DNA of 64,000 bases, taken from positions 310,001 through 374,000 of the forward strand of contig JAXGLO010000001.1 in NCBI GenBank assembly GCA_040769125.1, read 5' to 3'. The position numbers and the translations under genes are program-made. The notes below the pieces were generated by a model. That model searched no databases, was not told the DNA's origin, and saw only the letters and a list, made by a program, of their open reading frames with translations. The stretch comes from CAIXSE01 sp040769125. GTDB taxonomy: Bacteria; Actinomycetota; Thermoleophilia; UBA2241. Of the stretch, positions 47,516-56,647 are shown piece after piece (the stretch's first letter is position 1; each line of letters starts with the position of its first letter).

Positions 47516-50167
47516 TCAGACCAGGTCGCGCAGGCGCTCCATCAGCGGATCGAACTCAGGCCCGCTGAAGGTGTAGCCGAGCTTAGTGAACTGAGCGCGG
47601 AATTCGGCGACCTCGTCGATCACCGACCGGCCTTCGAGGATGACCGCCGCCATGAGGTCGGCGACCTTGGCGAAGTCGTCGGCCTTCATCCCGAAGCGCG
47701 TCATCTCGGAGACGCCCAGGCGCAGAGCGCCGGAGGCCGTGAAGCCCTCCTCGTCCGCGATCGCCTGGTAGTTGCAGATGATGCCGTTGTCCTCGAGGCG
47801 CTGCGCCACCTCGGCGCCACGGCCGTAGCCGACCTTCACGACGACCTGGTGGGTCTCCGTGTAGTCGTTGGCCGGATCGCCGGCGACGTCCAGACCTGCC
47901 GCCTTGAGCGACTTGGCGAAGGACTTGGCGTTGTCGATGACGGCCTTCTGGTAGTCGGCCTTGAAATGGTTCATCTCGTAGGCCGACATGAGCAGGCCCA
48001 GGAGGGTCCCGAGGTGGTGGTTGGAGGTGGAACCCGGGAAGGCGCGACGCTCGATGGCCTCCCAGAGTTCCCATTTGGCGTCGTCCTCCTGCCAGTTGCC
48101 GGCGATGACGCCACGCTGTACACCGAAGAAAGTCTTGTGCGTGGAGCCGGTGACGACGTCGGCGCCCTCCTTGAAGGGCTCCTGGAAGTACGGGCCGACG
48201 AGGCCGAGGACGTGCGCCATGTCGTACATGAGCACAGCGTCGATGCCGGTCTCGTTGAGGAGCTGACGCACCTCGCGCACGGGCTCGGGGTGGAGCACCA
48301 TGCTCTTGCCGAGGATTATGAGCTCGGGCCGCTCCCTCTCGATGAGGGAGAGAAGCGCGGGCACATCTGCCTTGTAGGGGTTGTCCGGCAGGACCGGAAT
48401 GTCCTCGACGGCCGGCATCTCAGTGCGCGGATCCCGGGCGACGAAGTCGCGGAGGGCGCCCATGGGCTGGGCGCTCAGATGACCGCCCTTGCCGATGTGG
48501 TTGTTGACGACTTTCCGCATGCGGCGCGGCTCGGCCTTGCGGTCGGCCCGGTTGATGAAGTCGACGATCGCGCCGAAAACGGCCGTGTTGGCCATCTGAC
48601 CGCTGATCGCGCGGGTCTCCGCTTCGCGGCAGCCGAAGTACTCGCGGAACTCCTGGACGAGCATGCGCTCGACCTCGTCGATGAACTTGGTGCCCTGGTA
48701 GTAGAAGACCTCCATGTCGTAGAAGGCCAGTGTCTTACGATGCTCCGCGTACCGCCCTGACGGGTCGGTGATGGACAGCAGGCGCGACAGCGATGAGGAG
48801 GTCATCTCCGACGGGATGAGGTCGATGCACTGCTCCTGGCGCCACACGTGGTTGTCGATCGCCTTCGTGATGAGGCGCGCGGCACGCTCCGGGGTGGAGC
48901 CGCCCTCGAGCGGCGGCAGCTCGGGCTCATGATCCCAGATGATGGAGCGGGCATACGGCGGCGCGTCGCTGCGCAGGTGATACTCGACGACGCGTGCGGG
49001 CATGCGCTTGCCGCGGACCTCGACCTCGAGGTCGTCGTCCACCAGGATGCGGCTGTCCAGATAGGCGAGGGTGATCGAGCGAAGCTCATGCTCGTCTGTC
49101 TGCTTCGAGAAGAGGCCGTCGCCCTCTACGCTCCAGAACGGCACCATGGTGCCGCTGCTGACCCAGCCGACCTGCTTGCCGTCCTTATGGATGGGCGCGC
49201 CCTGGCGGGCGACGCCGCGGCCGGTGACGACAACCGGCTGCGTGCGGTAGGGCAGATCCTCGATCAGCGAGTAGTCGCGATCGAGGATGCGGGAGTAGGC
49301 GGCGTGCTGACGCTCGAGGGCCGCGCGGCCGATGAAGTCGCCCTTGCGCGGCGAGAAGCTGATCCCGAAGGCGGCCAGCGGGCAGCTCATGATCGGGATC
49401 TCGTTGCCCTCGGCGTCGACGCCGAACTCGTGGCCGTACAGCGGGAGGCCGGCCTCGAGGCGCAGCGTGTCGCGGGCGCCGAGGCCCACGGGCGCGGCGC
49501 CCGCCTCGATGAGCGCGTCCCAGATCGCCGGGCCGTGCTCGGCCGCGGTGAGGAGCTCGAAGCAGATGGGCTCGCCGGTGTACCCGGTTCGTGCGATGCG
49601 GACCTCGGTGTCGCCCATCTTCACGATGCTCAGCTCGTTGCGGATGGGCTCGGGCAGCGTGCCCTCCGTGATGAGGCTGGTGAGGATCTCGCGAGCCTCA
49701 GGACCCTGGAGGGCCATCATCGCGGTCTCGCCGGTCTCGTCGGTGAGCTCGACGTCGGGGAAGCCGGGAAGGTGGCTGTTGAAGTGCTCCCAGTCCTTGA
49801 CGCGGTTGGAGGCATTCACGACGAGGAGGTACTCGCCCTCGACGAACCGGTAGAGATAGGCGTCGTCGATGGCTCCGCCCGTCTCGTTCGGCACGATGGT
49901 GTAATGTGCCTGCAGAAGATCGAGCGCCGCCGCATTGTTGGTGAGCACATGCTGCAGGAACGGTACGGCGCCGGGGCCGCGGACGGTGAAGCGCCCCATG
50001 TGGGAGACGTCGAAGAGCCCGGCCTTGCTGCGCGTGGCCAGGTGCTCAGCGACGATGCCGGCGGGGTACTGCACCGGCATGTCCCAGCCGCCGAAATCGA
50101 CCATGCGGGCGCCCAGTGCGACGTGCTGGGCGTGGAACGGTGTGCGGTTCAGTGTCTGGTCGCTCAT
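47516..50167 (-). CDS. Fusion of GcvT (aminomethyltransferase) and serine hydroxymethyltransferase
   Basis: An 883-residue two-domain enzyme. Residues 1 to about 400 are GcvT, the tetrahydrofolate-dependent T-protein of glycine cleavage (FGGWDMPVQYPAGI, FDVSHMGRF, ARTGYTGE, LGARDTLRLEAGLPLYGHE). Residues about 430-883 are a PLP-dependent serine hydroxymethyltransferase-like domain (DLIPSEMTSS, NHIGKGGHLSAQPMG, VLMYDMAHVLGLV), with the Schiff-base lysine in GSTHKTFFG (about 678). Both are full length with no frameshift. The fusion could pass methylene-tetrahydrofolate from glycine cleavage directly to serine formation. The ATG overlaps the aminotransferase stop. Whether both activities are retained is inferred. 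Confidence 0.93.
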   Translation of the reverse strand: MSDQTLNRTPFHAQHVALGARMVDFGGWDMPVQYPAGIVAEHLATRSKAGLFDVSHMGRFTVRGPGAVPFLQHVLTNNAAALDLLQAHYTIVPNETGGAIDDAYLYRFVEGEYLLVVNASNRVKDWEHFNSHLPGFPDVELTDETGETAMMALQGPEAREILTSLITEGTLPEPIRNELSIVKMGDTEVRIARTGYTGEPICFELLTAAEHGPAIWDALIEAGAAPVGLGARDTLRLEAGLPLYGHEFGVDAEGNEIPIMSCPLAAFGISFSPRKGDFIGRAALERQHAAYSRILDRDYSLIEDLPYRTQPVVVTGRGVARQGAPIHKDGKQVGWVSSGTMVPFWSVEGDGLFSKQTDEHELRSITLAYLDSRILVDDDLEVEVRGKRMPARVVEYHLRSDAPPYARSIIWDHEPELPPLEGGSTPERAARLITKAIDNHVWRQEQCIDLIPSEMTSSSLSRLLSITDPSGRYAEHRKTLAFYDMEVFYYQGTKFIDEVERMLVQEFREYFGCREAETRAISGQMANTAVFGAIVDFINRADRKAEPRRMRKVVNNHIGKGGHLSAQPMGALRDFVARDPRTEMPAVEDIPVLPDNPYKADVPALLSLIERERPELIILGKSMVLHPEPVREVRQLLNETGIDAVLMYDMAHVLGLVGPYFQEPFKEGADVVTGSTHKTFFGVQRGVIAGNWQEDDAKWELWEAIERRAFPGSTSNHHLGTLLGLLMSAYEMNHFKADYQKAVIDNAKSFAKSLKAAGLDVAGDPANDYTETHQVVVKVGYGRGAEVAQRLEDNGIICNYQAIADEEGFTASGALRLGVSEMTRFGMKADDFAKVADLMAAVILEGRSVIDEVAEFRAQFTKLGYTFSGPEFDPLMERLRDLV

Positions 50168-51372
50168 GCTTCAGCCCATGTCTTCAGCTTGCCGAGCCCT
50201 TCCTTGATCCGGTCGACGCTGATGCCGGAGTAAGCGAAGCGCACGTAGTGGTCGGCCTCATCGGGGAGCGCCCGGCCGAAGTGCTGGCGCGTGCAGAAGC
50301 TGACGCCGGTCTGCTCGAGCGCCGCACGGCGGATCTCGTCGTAGGTGTGCATGCCCTTGCGCTCCATGAGCCCACTGATGTTCGGGTAGAGGTAGAACGT
50401 GGCCTCCGGGCGGAAGCACTTGACGCCGGGGATCTCGTTGAGGATGTCGACACAGGCGTCACGACGCTGCCGGAGGACGTCGACGATCTTGGCAGGGCCG
50501 CTCTGGTCGCCCGTGAGGCCCTCGAGGGCGCCGTACTGGATGAAGTGGTTCGAGCAGGACTCGTCGTTGGTGTTGAGCTTCGCGAAGATCTCGATGATCT
50601 TGGCGGGGCCGACTGCGGCGCCGAGACGCCAGCCGGTCATGGCGAACTTCTTGCTGAAGGTGTAGAGGATCACGCAGCGGTCGGCCATGCCGGGGAGCGA
50701 CGCCAGCGACTGGCTCTTGCCGGAGTAGCGAATGTCCCAATAGGCCTCGTCGCAGAGCACCAAGAGGTCGTGCTTGAGAACGAACTCGGCGACGCGCTCC
50801 AGCTCCTCCGGGGTGCTCTCTGCGCCCGTGGGGTTGTGCAGGTTGTTGAACATGAGCAGCCTGGTGCGCGGGGTGACGGAGCGCTCCATGGCGTCGAAGT
50901 CGAGCTCGAAGTTGGAGGAGCCCTCAACGTAGCCGTAGGGGAGGGCCACACCGCCGTGGAACTCGATCTGGCTCTCGTAGATCGGGTAGCCCGGGTTCGG
51001 GTACAGAACCTCGTCGCCCGGGTTCATGAGCGCGAGGATGAACTTGCCAATAACCGGCTTGCCGCCAGGCTGGATGGCGACGTTCGAAGCGTTGTAATCG
51101 ATGTCGTGCGAGGCGGCGACGTCGGCGGCGAGCGTCTCACGGAGCTGCGGGATGCCGGCGTTGGGGCAGTAGCCGTTCTTGCCGTCGCGAAGGGCCTTGA
51201 AGGCCGCCTCGACGATGTTGTCCGGAGTCGCCAGGTCGATGTCACCAAGATGGAACGGATAGACGGTGTTGCCCTTTGAGGCCCATTCGCCGGCCTCGGC
51301 GCCAACGGCGAACGCCGTCTCGGTGCCAAGGCGGGAGATGCGCTCTGCGATCGGCATACTGAAGTTGCTCAC
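50164..51372 (-). CDS. Class I/II aminotransferase (probable serine/alanine-glyoxylate or pyruvate type)
   Basis: A 402-residue PLP aminotransferase (fold type I). Visible features are YCPNAGIPQLRE, NPGYPIYE, NNLHNPTGAEST, LLVLCDEAYWDI and the lysine motif LYTFSKKFAMTGWRLG. It resembles alanine/LL-diaminopimelate-type enzymes. Its position between hydroxypyruvate reductase and the GcvT-SHMT fusion suggests it removes the amino group of serine to give hydroxypyruvate. The amino acceptor (pyruvate, glyoxylate or oxoglutarate) cannot be read from the sequence. The GTG at 51372 is preceded by AAGGAGG. Confidence 0.82.
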   Translation of the reverse strand: MSNFSMPIAERISRLGTETAFAVGAEAGEWASKGNTVYPFHLGDIDLATPDNIVEAAFKALRDGKNGYCPNAGIPQLRETLAADVAASHDIDYNASNVAIQPGGKPVIGKFILALMNPGDEVLYPNPGYPIYESQIEFHGGVALPYGYVEGSSNFELDFDAMERSVTPRTRLLMFNNLHNPTGAESTPEELERVAEFVLKHDLLVLCDEAYWDIRYSGKSQSLASLPGMADRCVILYTFSKKFAMTGWRLGAAVGPAKIIEIFAKLNTNDESCSNHFIQYGALEGLTGDQSGPAKIVDVLRQRRDACVDILNEIPGVKCFRPEATFYLYPNISGLMERKGMHTYDEIRRAALEQTGVSFCTRQHFGRALPDEADHYVRFAYSGISVDRIKEGLGKLKTWAEA

Positions 51373-51393
51373 TTCTGATCCTCCTTGATCCAC

Positions 51394-52557
51394 TTAGTGT
51401 GAAGTGATGTGCGGCAGACCAAGGTCGACCGCATTGACGATGCTGGGGGCGGCGTGCGGTAGGGGGTCATCGCCTATGAAGGGCTCAGCGTCCTCAAGGC
51501 CCGTGATGGGATGCCACACGGGGTAGTCCTGAAGGACGGCTGCGACGTTGGCCGCAGCGAGGATTGCCATCCACTGGCGCGTCCAGGCGGTCGCCGACCC
51601 CAGGTGCGGAATGATGGTGACGTTGTCGAGATCCGCGAGGCCTGGCGCCATCGCCGGCTCGTTCTCGTAGACGTCGAGCGCGGCGGAGAAGCCGGGGTGC
51701 AGGCGGCAGTGCTCGACGAGAGCCGCCTCGTCGATGAGCGGCCCGCGGCTGGAGTTCACGAGGATCGCGTCCTCCTGCATCAGGGCGAGCTGCGAGGCGC
51801 CGATCATGTGGCGCGTGCTGTCGTCGAGCACCGTGTGGAGGCTGACGACATCGCACAGCGGCAGGAACTCCTCCAGGCTTTCAACGCGGCGACACGTCAC
51901 CGGGTCTTCGCCCCGCCCGGTGAGGAAGTGGCTGTAATCCGCCACATACTGCTCAAGCTCCTCATTCCGCCGTACGTCGAAGTAGACGAGATTCATCTTG
52001 TGGCCTTCAACCATCATTTGCGCATAGGCGGAGCCGATGCGCCCGGCGCCCACGATGCCGACGGTCTGGCGGTAGAGAAGCCGGCCGAGCAGCATGGTGG
52101 GCAGCCAGCCGTGGAAAGCCCGGGCGCGCATCATGCGCTCGCCTTCGGCGATGCGCCGTGCGGCTGCGAAGGTGAGGGCGACGGCGCACTCTGCCGTGGC
52201 CTCGGTGAGCACGCCGGGCGTGTTGCCGACTGGGAGGCCGAGGCGTGTGGCCGCCGCGATGTCGACGTTGTTGAAGCCGACTGCGTACTGGCTGTAGAGC
52301 TTGGCGCCGGCGCCGGCAAGATGGCTGAGGAGCGGTTCCTGCCACGGCTCGGTGAGCTGGCCGATCGCGGCGTCGCACCTGTCGCCGATGGCGGCCTTGA
52401 TCTCGTCGACGCCGAGAGTGTCTTCGCCCTGGGCGATCTCGATGCGGCAGTCGGCGTCAATGAGGAGCTGCAGCCAGCGGTCGCCGGGCAGCTCCTTGGT
52501 CACGATTACGCGCCGTAAGCCGTTCGGATTGACTACTCTCCAGTTCCTCTCGCTCAT
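51394..52557 (-). CDS. Hydroxypyruvate reductase (plant HPR1 type)
   Basis: A 387-residue D-2-hydroxyacid dehydrogenase strikingly like plant peroxisomal HPR1: SQYAVGFNNVDIAAATRLGLPVGNTPGVLTE, GWLPTMLLGRLLYRQTVGIVGAGRIGSAYAQMMVEG, NSSRGPLIDEAALVEH and DVYENEPAMAPGLADL, ending with IPHLGSAT and YPVWHP. Catalytic Arg, Glu and His are all present. It reduces hydroxypyruvate (and glyoxylate) to glycerate with NAD(P)H. First gene of the operon behind the glycine riboswitch; AAGGGG lies six bases before the ATG. Confidence 0.92.
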   Translation of the reverse strand: MSERNWRVVNPNGLRRVIVTKELPGDRWLQLLIDADCRIEIAQGEDTLGVDEIKAAIGDRCDAAIGQLTEPWQEPLLSHLAGAGAKLYSQYAVGFNNVDIAAATRLGLPVGNTPGVLTEATAECAVALTFAAARRIAEGERMMRARAFHGWLPTMLLGRLLYRQTVGIVGAGRIGSAYAQMMVEGHKMNLVYFDVRRNEELEQYVADYSHFLTGRGEDPVTCRRVESLEEFLPLCDVVSLHTVLDDSTRHMIGASQLALMQEDAILVNSSRGPLIDEAALVEHCRLHPGFSAALDVYENEPAMAPGLADLDNVTIIPHLGSATAWTRQWMAILAAANVAAVLQDYPVWHPITGLEDAEPFIGDDPLPHAAPSIVNAVDLGLPHITSH

Positions 52558-52589
52558 GTAAACCCCTTAAAACCAATTCCCCTTAAACA

Positions 52590-52622
52590 GAAAAAGACAC
52601 GGCGATGTTACCATCACCCTGT
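52590..52622 (-). terminator. Intrinsic terminator in the glycine riboswitch leader
   Basis: On the minus strand, GGTGATG, GTAA loop, CATCGCC forms a 7-bp stem that extends outward past one mismatch (ACA/TGT), followed by GTGTCTTTTTC. It lies between the aptamer and the first gene, so it is the expected OFF state of a transcriptional riboswitch. Confidence 0.8.
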
Positions 52623-52667
52623 CCGCTCACGGGCATAGTGCTCCCGCTTGGTCCAGGGGCCCGTCCT

Positions 52668-52766
52668 GCCGCGCTCCGTGAGCCTGAGAGTTTCGGTGAA
52701 CATTCGATGCGCACCTTGCCCCTTCGGCGCCCGCCTCCGCCGTGGCGGCGCGGGCTCTCACGCGGC
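52668..52766 (-). promoter_or_regulatory. Glycine riboswitch (single aptamer seen)
   Basis: On the minus strand an outer helix GCCGCG/CGCGGC encloses GUGAGAGC, a GC-rich hairpin, the conserved GCGCCGAAGGGGCAA and AACUCUCAGGCUCACGG, the hallmark blocks of the gcvT/glycine aptamer. Only one complete aptamer is visible; the downstream 40 bases could hold a ghost helix. With the terminator that follows, glycine binding would be expected to turn on the operon. Confidence 0.9.
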
Positions 52767-52963
52767 TTTCTACCGGGCGACCTTCGACTGTCGGCAGGGT
52801 ATCAGCGCGGGGCTCTAACTGCAACGTCGACGCGCCCGCGCGCGCTCACCCGGGCGCGACGCGCAACGGTCAACGCTTGCAGTCGAGCGGGCCGGGAGGG
52901 TGCGCGGAGCGTCGAGCGAGCGGCGCCCCCAGTGGCCCACGGCCCGGCGCTCCGATACACTGC

Positions 52964-54049
52964 ATGGCTGTGAGCTACGCCCCCGACATTCGTCACGGCG
53001 CCGCAGGCGCTCCCCGGGCGGAGCGGCGGCCGCGTGTCTTTAGCGGCATCCAGCCGTCCGGACTGCTGCATCTCGGGAACTACCTAGGCGCCATCACGAA
53101 CTGGGTCGATATGCAGAGTTCGCACGACTGCGTGTACTGCGTCGTAGACCTGCACGCCATCACAGTGCGGCAGCAGCGCGCGGAGCTGCGGCAGAGCACC
53201 ATCGACCTTGCGAACCTCTTCCTCGCGGCGGGCATTGATCCCGAGTCCAGCGTCGTCTTCGTGCAGAGCCACGTTCCGGCGCACGCCGAGCTCATGTGGA
53301 TCCTCAACACGATCACGTATATGGGCGAGCTGCGCCGCATGACGCAGTTCAAGGACAAGACGGGCGGCGGCGAGGGCGAGAGCATCGCCGTCGGCCTCTT
53401 CGACTACCCGGTCCTCATGGCCGCCGACATCCTGCTGTATCGCGCCGACGAGATCCCCGTGGGCGAGGACCAGAAGCAACATGTGGAGCTCACACGCGAT
53501 CTTGCTGAGCGGTTCAACAATGCGTTCGGCAAGGCATTCGTGGTGCCACAGCCGGTTATTCCGCGTGTTGGCGCCCGTGTGATGGCCCTGGACGATCCCA
53601 CGAAGAAGATGAGCAAGAGCGCCGGCGCGATTGGCAGCTACATCGCTCTCGGGGATTCCCCGGACGTGATCCGTCGGAAGGTGAAGCGCGCCGTTACCGA
53701 CTCTGGTGTGGAGGTGCGTGTAGGCACCGACAAGCCGGCGGTTACGAACCTCCTGGGCATTTTCAGCGCCCTCACGGGCGAGCCCGTGGAGGCCATCGCC
53801 GCGCGATACGAAGGCAAGGGCTATGCTGCTTTCAAGTCCGACCTCGGCGACGTGATTGTGGACTCTCTGGCGCCGATTCAGCAGCGTATCCGAGAGCTTG
53901 AGGCCGACAAGACCTACACGCTCCAGGTGCTGGAGTCGGGCGCCGCGAGAGCCGAGGCCATCGCGGCGCGCACCCTTGCCAAGGTCCGTGAGCGCGTCGG
54001 CCTGGTGTCTCGCCCGCAGCGCGCCGGCGGGCCGGGGCGAGGTAACTAA
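52964..54049 (+). CDS. trpS: Tryptophan-tRNA ligase
   Basis: A 361-residue class Ic synthetase that charges tRNA-Trp. The HIGH-type motif is SGLLHLGNYLGAI, the KMSKS loop is KKMSKSAGAI, and GEDQKQHVELTRDLAERFN is typical. The start chosen is ATG 52964; a longer open frame upstream lacks family resemblance and overlaps the divergent riboswitch leader. No T-box leader was found. Two unrelated genes follow closely. Confidence 0.95.
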   Translation: MAVSYAPDIRHGAAGAPRAERRPRVFSGIQPSGLLHLGNYLGAITNWVDMQSSHDCVYCVVDLHAITVRQQRAELRQSTIDLANLFLAAGIDPESSVVFVQSHVPAHAELMWILNTITYMGELRRMTQFKDKTGGGEGESIAVGLFDYPVLMAADILLYRADEIPVGEDQKQHVELTRDLAERFNNAFGKAFVVPQPVIPRVGARVMALDDPTKKMSKSAGAIGSYIALGDSPDVIRRKVKRAVTDSGVEVRVGTDKPAVTNLLGIFSALTGEPVEAIAARYEGKGYAAFKSDLGDVIVDSLAPIQQRIRELEADKTYTLQVLESGAARAEAIAARTLAKVRERVGLVSRPQRAGGPGRGN

Positions 54050-54078
54050 TATAATAGTCGGCAGCCCGGGAGGTGACC

Positions 54079-54549
54079 GTGATCTCGGATGAAATGATGG
54101 TGCGGCGAGACGCCGGTGAGCTTATCGACGGCGCTGTGGCGGCGATGGTCTCTGCGGAGATGATACAGCGCCGCGCTGAGCAGCTCGTCGGGTGCTCTCA
54201 GCCTCTCCTGTGTGGGCGCGGCGTCGGGCGAATCCTCGACGTCGACGAGGCGGGCATCTCGGTGCTCGTGCGCGGTGTGCGTGTCGAGTTGACGTGGGAT
54301 CGGCTGCTGTCTGCATGGCGGAGGCTGCGCCTGAATCACACCCTCACCGTCGACGAGCTCGGCGGCCGGCATGACGCTATTGCGCTCGTCAGTCTGCTCA
54401 CCTGGATGCAGATCGACGATCTCGATGTTACCGACCTGGAAGGCGTCGTCAGGCTCAGGAAGCCGCTCGGCGTCCCTGTGCACCAGTATGCGGACATCAC
54501 GAACGCGGGGCTGGGGCGGCCTCAACGGCACAGCATCAGCGGTGGCTGA
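54079..54549 (+). CDS. Hypothetical protein between trpS and M20 peptidase
   Basis: A 156-residue soluble protein that I do not recognise. It has no signal peptide, membrane helix or metal motif. The N-terminal part is acidic and helical (AAMVSAEMIQRRAEQLVG); the middle could be a small beta unit (GRGVGRILDVDEAGISVLVRGVRVEL). The GTG at 54079 is preceded by GGGAGG with six-base spacing. It overlaps the following peptidase by eight bases, so the two are co-translated. Confidence 0.6.
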   Translation: MISDEMMVRRDAGELIDGAVAAMVSAEMIQRRAEQLVGCSQPLLCGRGVGRILDVDEAGISVLVRGVRVELTWDRLLSAWRRLRLNHTLTVDELGGRHDAIALVSLLTWMQIDDLDVTDLEGVVRLRKPLGVPVHQYADITNAGLGRPQRHSISGG

Positions 54550-55909
54550 TCGGGAGCCCTCCACTGCTCTCCTGACCGCGACGGAGCGGCGGGCGCTTGA
54601 GGCGATCGACCAGGAGGGCCTTCTCGCCTTCGCGTGCGATCTGATCGCGATTCCTAGCGTTGGGGGCCAGGAGTCTCAGGCCCAGCGGCGCGTGGCCGAG
54701 TGGGCGGCGGCGGAGGGTCTCGACACCGACGTCTGGACCATCGATCTCGACGCGGTGTCCCGGCACCCCGACTTCTGCGCCGAGCTCGAGCGTCGCGAGG
54801 CGCTGGGCGTGGTGGCGTGGCTCGGAGAGACCGCTGGTGGGCGCCCCGGTGGCCGCGACCTGATGTTCAACGGCCACGTCGATGTCGTGCCGCCCGGCGA
54901 CGAGGCCGAGTGGGCGGGGGCGCCTTTCGAGCCCGTGATTCGTGGCGACAGGGTGTTCGGTCGCGGCGCCGCCGACATGAAGGGCGGCCTCGCCTGCGCG
55001 CTCTTCGCGGTCAAGGCTATTCGCGACGCGGGCATTCGTCTGCGAGGCCGCGTATCCGTCGCCAGCGTCGTGGGCGAGGAGGACGGCGGAACAGGAACGC
55101 TGGCGACGATTCTGCGGGGCCACTCCGCGGACGGCGCCGTGGTGATGGAGCCCACCGAGCTCCACGTGGTGCCTGCTCAGGCCGGGTCACTGATGTTTCG
55201 GCTCACGGTGCGCGGCTCTGAGGCTCACGGTTGCGCTCGCGAAGGCGGCGTCAGCGCCGTAGAGAAGTTTGTGCCGATCCTGGCCGCCCTCCGGTGCCTG
55301 GAGGCCGCCCGCTGCGGGGTCGAGGCGCCAGAGTGGGCGGTCGCCTCGGCGTTGGGGGCTTCGTCTGCCGCCGGTGTCGCCGGCGAGCCAAAGGCTCCGC
55401 TGTTCGCGAGGCATCGCTTGCCGTGGCCTATCGAGGTGGGGCGCGTATGTGCGGGCGACTGGGCTTCCAACGTTCCGGCGATACTGGTCGCTGAAGGGCG
55501 CTACGGCGTCGCTCTCGGCGAGGACCTGGGCGCGGCCCGGCGCGTCTTTGAAGCGGCGGTGGCTGCGGCCGCAGCCACCGATCCGTGGCTGCGGGAGCAT
55601 CCACCCGTCGTCGAATGGTGGGGCGGAAGGTTTGAGTCGGCGCTCACCGCTCCCGAGAGTCCGATCGTGCGCGCCGTGGTCGAATCCGCCTCTTCAGTGA
55701 TGGGGGCCCCTCCGCCGGTTGACGGCGTCACCTTCGGCTCCGACATGAGGCTGCTCGTGAATGCCGGGGGGATACCTACTGTGCTGTTCGGTCCCGGCGA
55801 CGTTCGTGTCGCACATATGCCGGACGAGTTCGTGCCGCTCGAGGATCTGCGCCTCGCCGCAGAGACCCTGGTACTTGTTGCCCTGCGCTTCTGCGGCCAC
55901 GAGGAGTAG
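54542..55909 (+). CDS. M20 family metallopeptidase (ArgE/DapE/ACY1-like)
   Basis: A 455-residue di-zinc hydrolase. Metal and catalytic residues are visible: FNGHVDVVPPGD, FGRGAADMKGGLA, SVVGEEDGGTG (paired glutamates), VVMEPTE and the C-terminal HMPDEFV histidine. A dimerisation lid lies at about 215-340. Substrates of the family include acetylornithine, succinyl-diaminopimelate and dipeptides; the true one is unknown and no arg or dap genes are nearby. The GTG start overlaps the preceding stop. Confidence 0.88.
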   Translation: MADREPSTALLTATERRALEAIDQEGLLAFACDLIAIPSVGGQESQAQRRVAEWAAAEGLDTDVWTIDLDAVSRHPDFCAELERREALGVVAWLGETAGGRPGGRDLMFNGHVDVVPPGDEAEWAGAPFEPVIRGDRVFGRGAADMKGGLACALFAVKAIRDAGIRLRGRVSVASVVGEEDGGTGTLATILRGHSADGAVVMEPTELHVVPAQAGSLMFRLTVRGSEAHGCAREGGVSAVEKFVPILAALRCLEAARCGVEAPEWAVASALGASSAAGVAGEPKAPLFARHRLPWPIEVGRVCAGDWASNVPAILVAEGRYGVALGEDLGAARRVFEAAVAAAAATDPWLREHPPVVEWWGGRFESALTAPESPIVRAVVESASSVMGAPPPVDGVTFGSDMRLLVNAGGIPTVLFGPGDVRVAHMPDEFVPLEDLRLAAETLVLVALRFCGHEE

Positions 55910-56050
55910 TGCCGGTTCGAGGCTGGGTCGGCGTGCACCTCGGCTAGCCGGTGTCGGGTGCTTTGTGCAGCAGGGGAGAAGAGCACCGTTGGGCGAAGCG
56001 CATGGCGCTCAACTGGCGGTCGCTGGAGCTCGGGACGCAAGCCGTGAAGG

Positions 56051-56126
56051 TGGTGGAGCATAGCGGAATCGAACCGCTGACCTCCTGGGTGCGATCCAGG
56101 CGCTCTCCCAGCTGAGCTAATGCCCC
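56051..56126 (-). tRNA. tRNA-Ala (CGC)
   Basis: A 76-nt cloverleaf with acceptor GGGGCAT/ATGCTCC, which includes the G3-U70 pair that defines alanine. Discriminator A, CCA encoded. The anticodon stem CCTGG/CCAGG encloses ATCGCAC with anticodon CGC. T arm is AGCGG-TTCGATT-CCGCT. Confidence 0.96.
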
Positions 56127-56631
56127 ATGCGGAGTCCCCCGTCGGGGAGTAGTTATTATGCGGCATTCCTGGCAGGTGGGCAAGCGGCGGTCCGGTTAGG
56201 GGAGCAGGCGTGCGCATGGTTGTCCGCCTGCCTGTGTTCGGGTCAGGAGCGGTCGGCTCTCGAGAGTCGCCGCCGGATGGATTGGGAGCCAGCTGCCTGC
56301 GCCGGGAGAGACGCTCCGCGAGGGCGGCGCTCTCTACAGTGATCATGGTGGCGGCCGACGTTATCCTGACTTTAGCGCCCTGCGCGTTTGCTACTGGGGG
56401 CGTCGGTAGTCTCGCGGGGTTGGGAACGATGCGGGCAATCCGCGGTCGTCGGAACGATGGCTGCGCCTGGATCGAGTCGGTGGCCATGATGTCGCAGACC
56501 GTGCCCATCCGTACGATGCCGACCGCTGGGCGAGCAACTACGACACGGTGGTGCTCGCTGCGACGCCGATTCTCGACATACGTGTCAGTTAGGCCGCCGG
56601 CAGGAGGCGAATCGGACGTCCTAGGGCACGC

Positions 56632-56647
56632 TGTTTCACGTGAAACA
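56632..56647. other. parS site (ParB-binding centromere)
   Basis: TGTTTCACGTGAAACA is the exact consensus parS palindrome and sits inside an 18-bp perfect palindrome (56631-56648). ParB binds and spreads from such sites near the origin to segregate chromosomes. parA and parB are not in the window. Confidence 0.93.

Noticed and set aside
52800..52963. T-box leader before trpS
   Set aside because: No T-box sequence or specifier stem could be seen, and the divergent riboswitch leader occupies most of the space.
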